From Haematobia irritans (Eukaryota > Arthropoda > Insecta > Diptera > Muscidae), in assembly GCF_050003625.1 (NCBI RefSeq), contig NC_134398.1, forward strand, positions 66,410,891 to 66,474,890: a DNA stretch of 64,000 nt, read 5' to 3'. The translations under genes were made by a program, and so were the position numbers. Numbering within the stretch: position 1 is the first letter of the stretch; the number at the start of each line of letters is the position of its first letter. Under the pieces are notes generated by a model, which was not told the DNA's origin, did not search any database, and was given only the letters and a program-made list of their open reading frames with translations. Shown here in pieces: positions 1 through 14,475 of this stretch.

Positions 1-2600
1 AAAGTGGTAAAATATTTAAATTTTGAACGATCGATGTCTCGAAAACTAAGGATTTTCGGCAAAGCATTGATGAAATATTTACATTTTCAACGATCGATGT
101 CTCGAGAACTAAGCATTTTTAGTAATTTTTTTTTACTTATTATTTTCTCTTTAGAATACACAATTTATTCCCAATATGTATGGTTTGTCTTAAATTTTGT
201 TAAAAATGCAGCCATTTTTCGAAAAAGTGGTAAAATATTTCATTTTCAACGATCGTTATCTCTAAAACTAAGCATTTTTGGGAATATGTTTACTAAACAT
301 TTTCTCTTTAGAATACACTATTTATTCCTAAATTACAATTTTTTCTTAAATTTTGTAAAAAATGCATCCATTTTTTCATAAGAGTGGTAAAATATTTAAA
401 TATTCAACTATCGATATCTCGAGAACTAAACATTTTTAGTAAAATGTTTACTTAATATTTTCTCTTTAGAATACACCATTTATTCCCTATTTACACTATT
501 TGCTTTAAATTTTGTAAAAAATGTAGCCATTTTTCGTAAAAGTGGTAAACTATTTAATTTTTCAACGATCGATATCTCGAGCACTAAGCATTTTTAGTCA
601 AATTTTTACTTAATATTTTCTCTTTAGAATACACCATTTATTCCCAATATGTATGGTTTGTCTTAAATTTTGTAAAAAATGCAGCCATTTTTCATAAAAG
701 TGGTAAAATATTTAAATATTCAACTATCGATATCTCGAGAACTAAGCATTCTGGCTAAAATTTTTACTAAACATTTTCTTTTTAGAATACACCATTTATT
801 CCCAATATGTATAGTTTGCCTTAAATTTTGTAAAAAATGCAGCCATTTGTCGAAAAAGTGGTAAAATATTTAAATTTTCAACGATCGATATCTCGCGAAC
901 TAAGCATTCTGGCCAAAATTTTTACTAAACATTTTCTTTTTAGAATACACCATTTATTCCCAATATGTATGGTTTGTCTTAAATTTTGTAAAAAATGTAG
1001 CCATTTTTCGTAAAAGTGGTAAACTATTTAATTTTTCAACGATCGATATCTCGAGCACTAAGCATTTTTAGTCAAATTTTTACTTAATATTTTCTCTTTA
1101 GAATACGCTATTTATTCCCAATATGTATGGTTTGTCTTAAATTTTGTAAAAAATGTAGCCATTTTGCGTAAAAGTGGTAAATTATTTAATTTTTCAACGA
1201 TCGATATCTCGAGCACTAAGCATTTTTAGTCAAATTTTTACTTAATATTTTCTCTTTAGAATACACCATTTATTCCCAATATGTATAGTTTGCCTTAAAT
1301 TTTGTAAAAAATGCAGCCATTTTTCGAAAATGTGGTAAAATATTTAAATGTTCAACGATCGATATCTCGCGAACTAAGCATTCTGGCCAAAATTTTTACT
1401 AAACATTTTCTTTTTAGAATACACCATTTATTCCCAATATGTATAGTTTGCCTTAAATTTTGTAAAAAATGCAGCCATTTTTCGAAAAAGTGGTAAAATA
1501 TTTAATTTTTCAACGATCGATATCTCGCGAACTAAGCATTCTGGCCAAAATTTTTACTAAACATTTTCTTTTTAGAATACACCATTTATTCCAAATATGT
1601 ATAGTTTGCCATACATTTTGTAAAAAATGCAGCCATTTTTCGAAAAAGTGGTAAAATATTTAAATTTTCAACGATGGATATCTCGAGAACTAACCATTTT
1701 TTGTCAAATTCTTACTTAATATTTTCTCTTTAGAATACACCATTTATTCCCTATTTACACTATTTGCTTTAAATTTTGTAAAAAATGCAGCCAGTTTTTT
1801 TTTTTTAAATTTTGTAAAAAATGTAGCCATTTTTCGTAAAAGTGGTAAACTATTTAATTTTTCAACGATCGATATCTCGAGCACTAAGCATTTTAAGTAA
1901 AATTTTTACTTAATATTTTCTCTTTAGAATATGCCGTTTATGCCAAATTGTCATGTTTTGTCTTAAATTTTGTTAAAAATGCAGGAATTTTTTGTAAAAG
2001 TGGTAAACTACTGAAATTTTCAACGATCGATATTTCTTGAATTAAGCATTTTTAGTAAAATGTTTACTTAATATTTTCTCTTTAGAATACACCATTTATT
2101 CCCAATATGTATGGTTTGTCTTAAATTTTGTAAAAAAAATGCAGCCATTTTTCATAAAAGTGGTAAAATATTTAAATATTCAACTATCGATATCTCGAGA
2201 ACTAAGCGTTTTTAGTAAAATTTTTACTTAATATTTTCTCTTTAGAATACACCATTTATTCCCAATATGTATAGTTTGCCTTAAATTTTGTAAAAAATGC
2301 AGCCATTTTGCGAAAAAGTGGTAAAATGTTTAAATTTTCAACGATCGATATTTCACGAATTAAGCATTCTGGCCAAAATATTTACTAAACATTTTCTCTT
2401 TAGAATACACCATTTATTCCCAATTTACAATTGTTGTCTTAAAGTTTGTAAAAAATGCAACCATTTTTCATAAAAGTGATAAAATATTTAAATGTTCAAC
2501 GATTGATATCTCGAGAACTAAGCATTTTTAGTCAAATTTTTACTTAATATTTTCTCTTTAGAATACACCATTTATTCCCAATATGTATAGTTTGCCATAA

Positions 2601-5600
2601 ATTTTGTAAAAAATGCAGCCATTTTTCGAAAAAGTGGTAAAATATTTAGATGTTCAACGATCGATATCTCGCGAACTAAGCATTTTTAGTCAAATTTTTG
2701 CTTAATATTTTCTCTTTAGAATATGCCATTTATGCCCAATTGTCATGGTTTGTCTTAAATTTTGTTCAAAATGCAGGCATTTTTCGTAAAAGTGGTAAAA
2801 TATTTAAATATTCAACTATCGATATCTCGAGAACTAAGCATTTTTAGTCACATTTTTACTTAATATTTTCTCTTTAGAATACACCATTTATTCCCAATAT
2901 GTATGGTTTGCCTTTGTAAAAATGCTGCCATTTTCCATAAAAGTGGTAAAATATTTAAATATTCAACGATCGATATCTCGAGAACTAAGGATTTTCGGCA
3001 AAGCATTGATGAAATATTTACATTTTCAACGATCGATTTCTCGAGAACTAAACATTTTTAGTCCAATTTTTACTTAATATGTTATCTTTTGAATTTTGTT
3101 AAAATGCAGGCATTTTTCGTAAAAGTGGTATACTACTGAGATTATCAACGATCGATATTTCTTGAACTAAGCATTGTAAAGTAAAATTTTTACTCAATAT
3201 TTTCTCTTTAGAATACACCATTTATTCCCAGTATGTATAGTTTGCCTTAAATTTTGTAAAAAAAGTGCAGCCATTTTTCGAAAGTGGTAAAATATTCAAT
3301 TTTTCAACGATCGATATCCCGCGAACTAAGCATTCTGGCCAAAATTTTTACTAAACATTTTCTTTTAGGAATACACCATTTATTCCCAATATGTATGGTT
3401 TGTCTTAAATTTTGTAAAAAAATGCAGCCATTTTTCATAAAAGTGGTAAAATATTTAAATATTCAACTATCGATATCTCGAGAACTAAGCGTTTTTAGTA
3501 AAATTTTTACTTAATATTTTCTCTTTAGAATACACCATTTATTCCCAATATGTATAGTTTGCCTTAAATTTTGTAAAAAATGCAGCCATTTTGCGAAAAA
3601 GTGGTAAAATGTTTAAATTTTCAACGATCGATATCTCACGAATTAAGCATTCTGGCCAAAATATTTACTAAACATTTTCTCTTTAGAATACACCATTTAT
3701 TCCCAATTTACAATTGTTGTCTTAAAGTTTGTAAAAAATGCAACCATTTTTCATAAAAGTGATAAAATATTTAAATGTTCAACGATCGATATCTCGAGAA
3801 CTAAGCATTTTTAGTCAAATTTTTACTTAATATTTTCTCTTTAGAATATGCTATTTATGCACAATTGTCATGTTTTGTCTTAAATTTTGTTAAAAATGCA
3901 ACTAATTTTCGAAAAATTGGTAAAATATTTAAATTTTCAACGACCGATATCTCGAGAACTGAGCATTTTTAGTCAAATGTTACAATATTTATTTATTGAC
4001 TTCAATTTTGTAAAAAATGCAGCCATTTTTCATAAAAGTGGTAAAATATTTAAATATTCAACTATCGATATCTCGAGAACTAAGCATTTATAGTAAAATT
4101 TTTACTTAATATTTTCTTTTTAGAATACACCAATTATTCCGAATATGTATAGTTTGCCTTAAATTTTGTAAAAACTGCAGCCATTTTTCGAAAAAGTGGT
4201 AAAATATTTAAATTTTCAACGATCGATATCTCGAGAACTACACATTTTTGGTAAAATTTTTACTTAATATTTTCTATTTAGAATATGCCACTTATGCCTA
4301 ATTGTCATGTTTTGTCTTAAATTTTGTAAAAAATGCAGCCATTTTTCGAAAAAGTGGTAAAATATTTAGATGTTCAACGATCGATATCTCGCGAACTAAG
4401 CATTTTTAGTCAAATTTTTGCTTAATATTTTCTCTTTAGAATATGCCATTTATGCCCAATTGTCATGGTTTGTCTTAAATTTTGTTCAAAATGCAGGCAT
4501 TTTTCGTAAAAGTGGTAAAATATTTAAATATTCAACTATCGATATCTCGAGAACTAAGCATTTTTAGTCACATTTTTACTTAATATTTTCTCTTTAGAAT
4601 ACACCATTTATTCCCAATATGTATGGTTTGCCTTTGTAAAAATGCTGCCATTTTCCATAAAAGTGGTAAAATATTTAAATATTCAACGATCGATATCTCG
4701 AGAACTAAGGATTTTCGGCAAAGCATTGATGAAATATTTACATTTTCAACGATCGATTTCTCGAGAACTAAACATTTTTAGTCCAATTTTTACTTAATAT
4801 GTTATCTTTTGAATTTTGTTAAAATGCAGGCATTTTTCGTAAAAGTGGTATACTACTGAGATTATCAACGATCGATATTTCTTGAACTAAGCATTGTAAA
4901 GTAAAATTTTTACTCAATATTTTCTCTTTAGAATACACCACTTATTTCCAATATGTATAGTTTGCCTTAAATTTTGTAAAAAAAGTGCAGCCATTTTTCG
5001 AAAGTGGTAAAATATTTAATTTTTCACCGATCGATATCCCGCGAACTAAGCATTCTGGCCAAAATTTTTACGAAACATTTTCTCTTTAGAATACACCATT
5101 TATTCCCAGTATGTATAGTTTGCCTTAAATTTTGTAAAAAAAGTGCAGCCATTTTTCGAAAGTGGTAAAATATTTAATTTTTCAACGATCGATATCCCGC
5201 GAACTAAGCATTCTGGCCAAAATTTTTACTAAACATTTTCTTTTAGGAATACACCATTTATTCCCAATATGTATGGTTTGTCTTAAATTTTGTAAAAAAA
5301 TGCAGCCATTTTTCATAAAAGTGGTAAAATATTTAAATATTCAACTATCGATATCTCGAGAACTAAGCATTTTTCGTCAAATTTTTACTTAATATTTTCT
5401 CTTTAGAATACACCATTTATTCCCAATATGTATAGTTTGCCTTAAATTTTGTAAAAAATGCAGCCATTTTGCGAAAAAGTGGTAAAATGTTTAAATTTTC
5501 AACGATCGATATCTCACGAATTAAGCATTCTGGCCAAAATATTTACTAAACATTTTCTCTTTAGAATACACCATTTATTCCCAATTTACAATTGTTGTCT

Positions 5601-6566
5601 TAAAGTTTGTAAAAAATGCAACCATTTTTCATAAAAGTGATAAAATATTTAAATGTTCAACGATCGATATCTCGAGAACTAAGCATTTTTAGTCAAATTT
5701 TTACTTAATATTTTCTCTTTAAGGCCGGTATGCACCTCTAGCGAAATTTTCGGTAGCAAAAATTTATTTAAGTCTACAACAAAAAAACAGGGCTGTGTAC
5801 ACAAATTTTAAACCATCTAATCGCTTTTAAAAATTGTTAATATATGTTCCAAATATTCCTCAAATAAATTGTTTATTATTTACAGACCTTTTAAAACTTT
5901 TACGCACACAATGATTGTAATAAATTAAATGTTTGCTGCCAAAAATATACTTTTGACAACCCTGTTATTTTCATTAGAGGTGCGTACCAGTTTACGAAAT
6001 TGAACGCTACCGAAAATTTCGTTAGCATAAATAGCAATGCATTTCTTATGGGAATGAAATTTTTCGCTAGAGGTGCATACCGGCCTTTAGAATATGCTAT
6101 TTATGCACAATTGTCATGTTTTGTCTTAAATTTTGTTAAAAATGCAACTAATTTTCGAAAAATTGGTAAAATATTTAAATTTTCAACGACCGATATCTCG
6201 AGAACTGAGCATTTTTAGTCAAATGTTACAATATTTATTTATTGACTTCAATTTTGTAAAAAATGCAGCCATTTTTCATAAAAGTGGTAAAATATTTAAA
6301 TATTCAACTATCGATATCTCGAGAACTAAGCATTTATAGTAAAATTTTTACTTAATATTTTCTTTTTAGAATACACCAATTATTCCGAATATGTATAGTT
6401 TGCCTTAAATTTTGTAAAAACTGCAGCCATTTTTCGAAAAAGGGGTAAAATATTTAAATTTTCAACGATCGATATCTCGAGAACTACACATTTTTAGTAA
6501 AATTTTTACTTAATATTTTCTATTTAGAATATGCCACTTATGCCTAATTGTCATGTTTTGTCTTAA
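2601..6566. repeat. tandem segmental duplication inside satellite block A
   Basis: Positions 2601-4320 (1720 bp) are repeated at 4321-6566. The second copy is longer by exactly one 158-bp monomer (about 4925-5082) and by a 365-bp MITE plus its 3-bp target duplication: 1720 + 158 + 368 = 2246. Rare variants such as the 63-bp half unit are shared, so this is a block duplication and not independent amplification of monomers. Confidence 0.85.
5722..6086. mobile_element. 365-bp MITE with PIF/Harbinger-like TTA target duplication
   Basis: The ends are inverted repeats beginning AGGCCGGTATGCACCTCTAG, with subterminal partial copies of the same motif near 5975-6025. It is flanked by TTA at 5719-5721 and 6087-6089. 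The unoccupied site (TTAGAATATGC) is preserved at 3841 in the duplicated satellite segment and contains a single TTA. TTA duplications and inverted ends suit PIF/Harbinger-type MITEs. There is no coding capacity. Confidence 0.85.
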
Positions 6567-6723
6567 ATTTTGTTAAAAATGCAGCTAATTTTCGAAAAAT
6601 TGGTAAAATATTTAAATTTTCAACGATCGATATCTCAAGAACTAAGCATTTTTAGTCAAATGTTTAGTTAATATTTTGTCTTTAGAAGACACCACTTACT
6701 CACAATATTTATTTATTGTCTTA

Positions 6724-7800
6724 AATTAAAAAAAAATGGAGCCATTTTTCATAAAAGTGGTAAAATATTTAAATATTCAACTATCGATATCTCGAGAACT
6801 AAGCATTTTTCGTCAAATTTTTACTTAATATTTTCTCTTTAGAATACACCATGTATTCCCAAAATGTATAGTTTGCCATACATTTTGTAAAAAGTGCAGC
6901 CATTTTTCGAAAAAGTGGTAAAATATTTAAATGTTCAACGATCGATATCTCGCGAACTAAACATTCTGGCCAAAATTTTTACTAAACATTTTCTTTTTAG
7001 AATACACCATTTATTCCTAATATGTATAGTTTGCCTTATATTTTGTAAAAAATGCAGCCCTTTTTCGAAAAATGGTAAAATATTTAAATTTTCAACGATC
7101 GATATCTCGAGAACTAATCATTTTTCGTCAAATTTTTACTTAATATTTTCCCTTTAGAATATGCCATTTATGCCCATTTGTCATGTTTTGTCTTAAATTC
7201 TGTTAAAAATGCAGGCATTTTTCGTAAAAGTGGTAAACTACTGAAATTTTCAACGATCGATATCTCGAGAACTAAGCATTTTTAGTAAAATTTTTACTTA
7301 ATGTTTTGTCTTTACAAGACACCACTTACTCACAATATTTATTTATTGTCTTAAATTTTTTAAAAAAAATGGAGCCATTTTTCATAAAAGTGGTAAAATA
7401 TTTAAATATTCAACTATCGATATCTCGAGAACTAAGCATTTTTCGTCAAATTTTTACTTAATATTTTCTCTTTAGAATACACCATGTATTCCCAAAATGT
7501 ATAGTTTGCCATACATTTTGTAAAAAATGCAGCCATTGTTCGAAAAAGTGGTAAAATATTTAAATGTTCAACGATCGATATCTCGCGAACTAAGCATTCT
7601 GGCCAAAATTTTTACTAAACATTTTCTTTTTAGAATACACCATTTATTCCGAATATGTATAGTTTGCCTTATATTTTGTAAAAAATGCAGCCCTTTTTCG
7701 AAAAATGGTAAAATATTTAAATTTTCAACGATCGATATCTCGAGAACTAATAATTTTTCGTCAAATTTTTACTTAATATTTTCTCTTTAGAATATGCCAT
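6724..7800. repeat. second block duplication in satellite A, offset 633 bp
   Basis: A segment containing the rare reading ATGGAGCC occurs at 6737 and 7370, and a following variant unit at 6894 and 7527, both offset by 633 bp (four monomers plus one base). It shows array growth by multi-monomer blocks. Confidence 0.7.
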
Positions 7801-8790
7801 TTATGCCCAATTGTCATGTTTTGTCTTAAATTCTGTTAAAAATGCAGGCATTTTTCGTAAAAGTGGTAAACTACTGAAATTTTCAACGATCGATATCTCG
7901 AGAACTAATCATTTTTAGTAAAATTTTTACTTAATGTTTTCTCCTTAGAATACACCATTTGTTCCCAATATGTATAGTTTGCCTTAAATTTTGTAAAAAA
8001 TGCAGCCATTTTTCGAAAAAGTGGTAAAATGTTTAAATTTTCAACGATCGATATCTCACGCATTTAGCATTCTGGCCAAAATATTTACGAAACATTTTCT
8101 CTTTAGAATACACCATTTATTCCCAATTTACAATTGTTGTCTCAAATTTTGTAAAAAATGCAACCATTTTTCATAAAAGTGATAAAATATTTAAATGTTC
8201 AACGATCTATATCTCGAGATTAAGCATTTTCAGTCACATTTTTACTTAACATTTTCTCTTTCGAATACACCATGTATTCCCAATATGTATGATTTGCCTT
8301 TGTAAAAATGCTGCCATTTTCCATAAAAGTGGTAAAATATTTAAATATTCAACGATCGATATCTCGAGAACTAAGCGTTTGTAGTAAAATGTTTACTTAA
8401 TATTTTCTCCTTAGAATACATCATTTATTCGCAATATGTATAGTTTGCCTTAAATTTTGTAAAAAATGCAGCCATTTTTCGAAAAAGTGGTAAAATGTTT
8501 AAATTTTCAACGATCGATATCTCACGAATTAAGCATTCTGGCCAAAATTTTTACTAAACATTTTCTCTTTAGAAGACACCATTTATTCCCGATTTACAAT
8601 TGTTGTCTTAAATTTTGTAAAAAATGCAGCCATTTTTCATAAAAGTGATCAAATATTTAAACGATCAATATCTCGAGAACTAAGCATTTTTAGTCACATT
8701 TTTACTTAATATTTTCTCTTTAGAATATGCCATTTATGCCCAATATGCATGTTTTGTCTTAAATTTTGTAAAAAGAAAAAAAATTAAAAT

Positions 8791-9740
8791 ATTAAAATTT
8801 TCAACGATTGATATCTCGAAAATAAGATACCACAATTTAAGTCATTTATAACATATACTTTTTATTTTGTACCAAAGTTTTTGTAATTTCCATCAATAAT
8901 GGCAGAAAATGTGAAATTGTGTTCATATGACGTATGAGCATTTTGTTTATATTTACTTTTCTTTTGTACCATTTTGCTTATTATTTATTTTTTTCGGAGG
9001 AATCGGTGATCTTGTGCATTTAAGGGTAAATTACGCTATGGTTATGATGTGTATTGCATATTCGAAATTAATTTGCCACAACTCTTAAAATTCAACAACT
9101 TGGCAATACTAATGCGGTTATACTGACATGTTGTAGAGCCTTTTCACTCGATCACTCAACTTCGTATGTGAGGCAGAATAAGACAAAAAATGTTTGTGCT
9201 ATATGTGCTGTGGGCAGTGATGTCAATTGTTGGGCATTCAATTCGTCAAAAAATCGTCACCATTAAACGATCTATTCAAACAAAAGCATAACAAAAGTCA
9301 TTTGAATTCGATTTAATTTCATGAAATTGAGTAAACATAGGAACTAATTAGTCATATAGTTTCCATTTTCTTTAACATTGATACATTTTAATGCTTAGTA
9401 CTAAGTTCATTTCTGCCTAAAGGCCGGTACTATGTCCGGTTTTCGAGTTGAAAATCATTTTATTTTCGCGATTATTTACAATCAAAATTTTAAATAAAAA
9501 TAAATATATTCCTGTGAAATTTTAATCGAATATAGATGAAAAGGACAATGCGTATCAATTGAGTTAAATTATCTGGGTTTAATCGCACTATTAAAAACAT
9601 TTGTTTCGTGCGATTGCGGTATTTATTTGAAAAAAAAAACGGTACTTCGAAATTCCCATTTACTCTAAATTCAAATATAGTCACCATTTGTTTAAATAAA
9701 TACCGTGATCGCAAAGGGAAAACATTTTGTAAGTTATTTT
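8791..9740. repeat. non-satellite spacer, copy 1
   Basis: About 0.95 kb interrupting the satellite and repeated nearly unchanged at 13505-14475 (offset 4715-4720, a few substitutions and short indels). It includes an end-like motif AGGCCGGTACTATGTCCGG at 9421, resembling MITE ends elsewhere in the window, and an inverted repeat (about 9608-9630 against 9692-9714) around GCGGTATTTATTTGAA. No convincing gene; the ORF covering 9490-9714 on the minus strand is AT-rich and unlike known proteins. Confidence 0.8.
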
Positions 9741-12700
9741 CACATTTAAAATATTTAATTTTCTACGATCGTTATCTCGAAAACTAAGCATTTGACGCAA
9801 AATTTTCACTTAACATTTTTTCTTTAAAATACACCATTTATTCCCAATATGTATGTTTTGTAAAAAATGATGTCATTTTTCGAAAAAGTGGTAAAATATT
9901 TGAATTTTAAACGATCGCTGTCTCGAGAACTAAGCATTTTTGGGAATATGTTTACTAAACATTTTCTCTTTAGAATACACCATTTATTCCCTATTTACAC
10001 TATTTGCTTTAAATTTTGTAAAAAATGTAGCCATTTTTCGTAAAAGTGGTAAACTATTTAATTTTTCAACGATCGATATCTCGAGCACAAAGCATTTTTA
10101 GTCAAATGATTAGTTAATATTTTGTCTTTAGAATACACCACTTACTCACAATATTTATTTATTGCCTTAAATTTTGTAAAAAATACAGCCATTTTTCATA
10201 AAAGTGGTAAAATATTTAAATATTCAACTATCGATATCTCGAGAACTAAACATTTTTAGTAAAATGTTTACTTAATATTTTCTCTTTAGAATACACCATT
10301 TATTCCCTATTTACACTATTTGCTTTAAATTTTGTAAAAAATGTAGCCATTTTTCGTAAAAGTGGTAAACTATTTAATTTTTCAACGATCGATATCTCGA
10401 GCACTAAGCATTTTTAGTCAAATTTTTACTTAATATTTTCTCTTTAGAATACACCATTTATTCCCAATATGTATGGTTTGTCTTAAATTTTGTAAAAAAT
10501 GCAGCCATTTTTCATAAAAGTGGTAAAATATTTAAATATTCAACTATCGATATCTCGAGAACTAAGCATTCTGGCTAAAATTTTTACTAAACATTTTCTT
10601 TTTAGAATACACCATTTATTCCCAATATGTATAGTTTGCCTTAAATTTTGTAAAAAATGCAGCCATTTTTCGAAAAAGTGGTAAAATATTTAAATTTTCA
10701 ACGATCGATATCTCGCGAACTAAGCATTCTGGCCAAAATTTTTACTAAACATTTTCTTTTTAGAATACACCATTTATTCCCAATATGTATGGTTTGTCTT
10801 AAATTTTGTAAAAAATGCAGCCATTTTTCATAAAAGTGGTAAAATATTTAAATATTCAACTATCGATATCTCGAGAACTAAGCATTCTGGCTAAAATTTT
10901 TACTAAACATTTTCTTTTTAGAATACACCATTTATTCCCAATATGTATAGTTTGCCTTAAATTTTGTAAAAAATGCAGCCATTTTTCGAAAAAGTGGTAA
11001 AATATTTAAATTTTCAACGATCGATATCTCGCGAACTAAGCATTCTGGCCAAAATTTTTACTAAACATTTTCTTTTTAGAATACACCATTTATTCCCAAT
11101 ATGTATGGTTTGTCTTAAATTTTGTAAAAAATGTAGCCATTTTTCGTAAAAGTGGTAAACTATTTAATTTTTCAACGATCGATATCTCGAGCACTAAGCA
11201 TTTTTAGTCAAATTTTTACTTAATATTTTCTCTTTAGAATACGCCATTTATTCCCAATATGTATGGTTTGTCTTAAATTTTGTAAAAATGTAGCCATTTT
11301 GCGTAAAAGTGGTAAATTATTTAATTTTTCAACGATCGATATCTCGAGCACTAAGCATTTTTAGTCAAATTTTTACTTAATATTTTCTCTTTAGAATACA
11401 CCATTTATTCCCAATATGTATAGTTTGCCTTAAATTTTGTAAAAAATGCAGCCATTTTTTGAAAATGTGGTAAAATATTTAAATGTTCAACGATCGATAT
11501 CTCGCTAACTAAGCATTCTGGCCAAAATTTTTACTAAACATTTTCTTTTTAGAATACACCATTTATTCCCAATATGTATAGTTTGCCTTAAATTTTGTAA
11601 AAAATGCAGCCATTTTTCGAAAAAGTGGTAAAATATTTAATTTTTCAACGATCGATATCTCGCGAACTAAGCATTCTGGCCAAAATTTTTACTAAACATT
11701 TTCTTTTTAGAATACACCATTTATTCCAAATATGTATAGTTTGCCATACATTTTGTAAAAAATGCAGCCATTTTTCGAAAAAGTGGTAAAATATTTAAAT
11801 TTTCAACGATGGATATCTCGAGAACTAACCATTTTTTGTCAAATTTTTACTTAATATTTTCTCTTTAGAATACACCATTTATTCCCTATTTACACTATTT
11901 GCTTTAAATTTTGTAAAAAATGTAGCCATTTTTCGTAAAAGTGGTAAACTATTTAATTTTTCAACGATCGATATCTCGAGCACTAAGCATTTTAAGTAAA
12001 ATTTTTAGTTAATATTTTCTCTTTAGAATATGCCATTTATGCCAAATTGTCATGTTTTGTCTTAAATTTTGTTAAAAATGCAGGAATTTTTTGTAAAAGT
12101 GGTAAACTACTGAAATTTTCAACGATCGATATTTCTTGAATTAAGCATTTTTAGTAAAATGTTTACTTAATATTTTCTCTTTAGAATACACCATTTATTC
12201 CCAATATGTATGGTTTGTCTTAAATTTTGTAAAAAAAATGCAGCCATTTTTCATAAAAGTGGTAAAATATTTAAATATTCAACTATCGATATCTCGAGAA
12301 CTAAGCGTTTTTAGTAAAATTTTTACTTAATATTTTCTCTTTAGAATACACCATTTATTCCCAATATGTATAGTTTGCCTTAAATTTTGTAAAAAATGCA
12401 GCCATTTTGCGAAAAAGTGGTAAAATGTTTAAATTTTCAACGATCGATATTTCACGAATTAAGCATTCTGGCCAAAATATTTACTAAACATTTTCTCTTT
12501 AGAATACACCATTTATTCCCAATTTACAATTGTTGTCTTAAAGTTTGTAAAAAATGCAACCATTTTTCATAAAAGTGATAAAATATTTAAATGTTCAACG
12601 ATTGATATCTCGAGAACTAAGCATTTTTAGTCAAATTTTTACTTAATATTTTCTCTTTAGAATACACCATTTATTCCCAATATGTATAGTTTGCCATAAA

Positions 12701-13504
12701 TTTTGTAAAAAATGCAGCCATTTTTCGAAAAAGTGGTAAAATATTTAGATGTTCAACGATCGATATCTCGCGAACTAAGCATTTTTAGTCAAATTTTTGC
12801 TTAATATTTTCTCTTTAGAATATGCCATTTATGCCCAATTGTCATGGTTTGTCTTAAATTTTGTTCAAAATGCAGGCATTTTTCGTAAAAGTGGTAAAAT
12901 ATTTAAATATTCAACTATCGATATCTCGAGAACTAAGCATTTTTGGTCAAATTTTTACTTAATATTTTCTCTTTAGAATATGCCATTTATGCCCAATTGT
13001 CATGTTTTGTATTAAATTTTGTTCAAAATGCAGACATTTTTCGTAAAAGTGGTAAAATATTTAAATATTCAACTATCGATATCTCGAGAACTAAGCATTT
13101 TTAGTCACATTTTTACTTAATATTTTCTCTTTAGAATACACCATTTATTCCCAATATGTATGGTTTGCCTTTGTAAAAATGCTGCCATTTTCCATAAAGT
13201 GGTAAAATATTTAAATATTCAACGATCGATATCTCGAGAACTAAGCATTTTTAGTAAAATTTTTACTTAATATTTTCTCCTTAGAATACACCATTTGTTC
13301 CCAATATGTATAGTTTGCCTTCAATTTTGTAAAAAATGAAGCCATTTTTCGAAAAAGTGGTAAAATATTTAAATGTTCAACGATCGATATCTCGAGAACT
13401 AAGCATTTTTAGTCACATTTTTACTTAATATTTTCTCTTTAGAATATGCCATTTATGCCCAATATGCATGTTTTGTCTTAAATTTTGTAAAAAGAAAAAA
13501 AATT
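9741..13504. repeat. 158-bp satellite array, block B
   Basis: The same monomer family as block A. The unit order from about 10240 to 12960 follows 440 to 2870 of block A, with two extra monomers (316 bp; the 10499 unit recurs at 10815) and a 40-bp T-rich insertion near 1790 that block B lacks. The block therefore arose by large-scale duplication of an already diversified array. Confidence 0.93.
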
Positions 13505-14475
13505 AATATATTAAAATTTTCAACGATTGATATGTCGAAAATAAGATACCGCAATTTAAGTCATTTATAACATATACTTTTTATTTTGTACCAAACTTTT
13601 TGTAATTTCCATCAATAATGGCAGAAAATGTGGAATTGTGTTCATATGACGTATGAGCATTTTGTTTATATTTACTTTTCTTTTGTACCATTTTGCTTAT
13701 TATTTATTTTTTTCGGAGGAATCGGTGATCTTGTGCATTTAAGGGTAAATTACGCTATGGTTATGATGTGTATTGCATATTCGAAATTAATTTGCCACAA
13801 CTCTTAAAATTCAACAACTTGGCAATACTAATGCGGTTATACTGACATGTTGTAGAGCCTTTTCACTCGATCACTCAACTTCGTATGTGAGGCAGAATAA
13901 GACAAAAAATGTTTGTGCTATATGTGCTGTGGGCAGTGATGTCAATTGTTGGGCATTCAATTCGTCAAAAAATCGTCACCATTAAACGATCTATTCAAAC
14001 AAAAGCATAACAAAAGTCATTTGAATTCGACTAATTTCATGAAATTGAGTAAACATAGGAATTAGTCATATAGTTTCCATTTTCCTTAAACATTGATGCA
14101 TTTTAATGCTTAGTACTAAGTTCATTTCTGCCTAAAGGCCGGTACTATGTCCGGTTTTCGAGTTGAAAATCATTTTATTTTCGCGATTATTTACAATCAA
14201 AATTTTAAATAAAAATAAATATATTCCTGTGAAATTTTAATCGAAAATAGATGAAAAGGACAATGCGTATCAATTGAGTTAAATTATCTGGGTTTAATCG
14301 CACTATTATAAACAAAACATTTGTTTCGTGCGATTGCGGTATTTATTTGAAAAAAAAAACGGTGCTTCGAAATTCCCATTTACTCTTAATTCAAATATAG
14401 TCACCATTTGTTTAAATAAATACCGTGATCGCAAAGGGAAAACATTTTGTAAGTTATTTTCACATTTAAAATATT
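13505..14475. repeat. non-satellite spacer, copy 2
   Basis: Near-identical copy of 8791-9740, including the AGGCCGGTACTATGTCCGG motif at 14136 and the following inverted repeat. Small differences include ACAAAACATTTG in place of ACATTTG. Together, the spacer plus satellite forms a macro-repeat unit. Confidence 0.8.

Larger units (their letters stand above)
1..8790. repeat. 158-bp AT-rich satellite array, block A
   Basis: Tandem monomers of 158 bp run from the first base; for example the start of the unit recurs at 679 and 837, and at 1311 and 1469. Each unit has a GC-containing core (ACGATCGATATCTCGAGAAC) followed by an AT-rich tail. Variant units carry TAT or ATG changes in the tail, short deletions, or a half-length unit in which two cores are only 63 bp apart (28 and 91, again near 2970 and 4690). 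Short ORFs across the array are in different frames because 158 is not a multiple of three, so I treat them as chance. A pericentromeric or other heterochromatic satellite is the likely role; this is inference. Confidence 0.95.
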
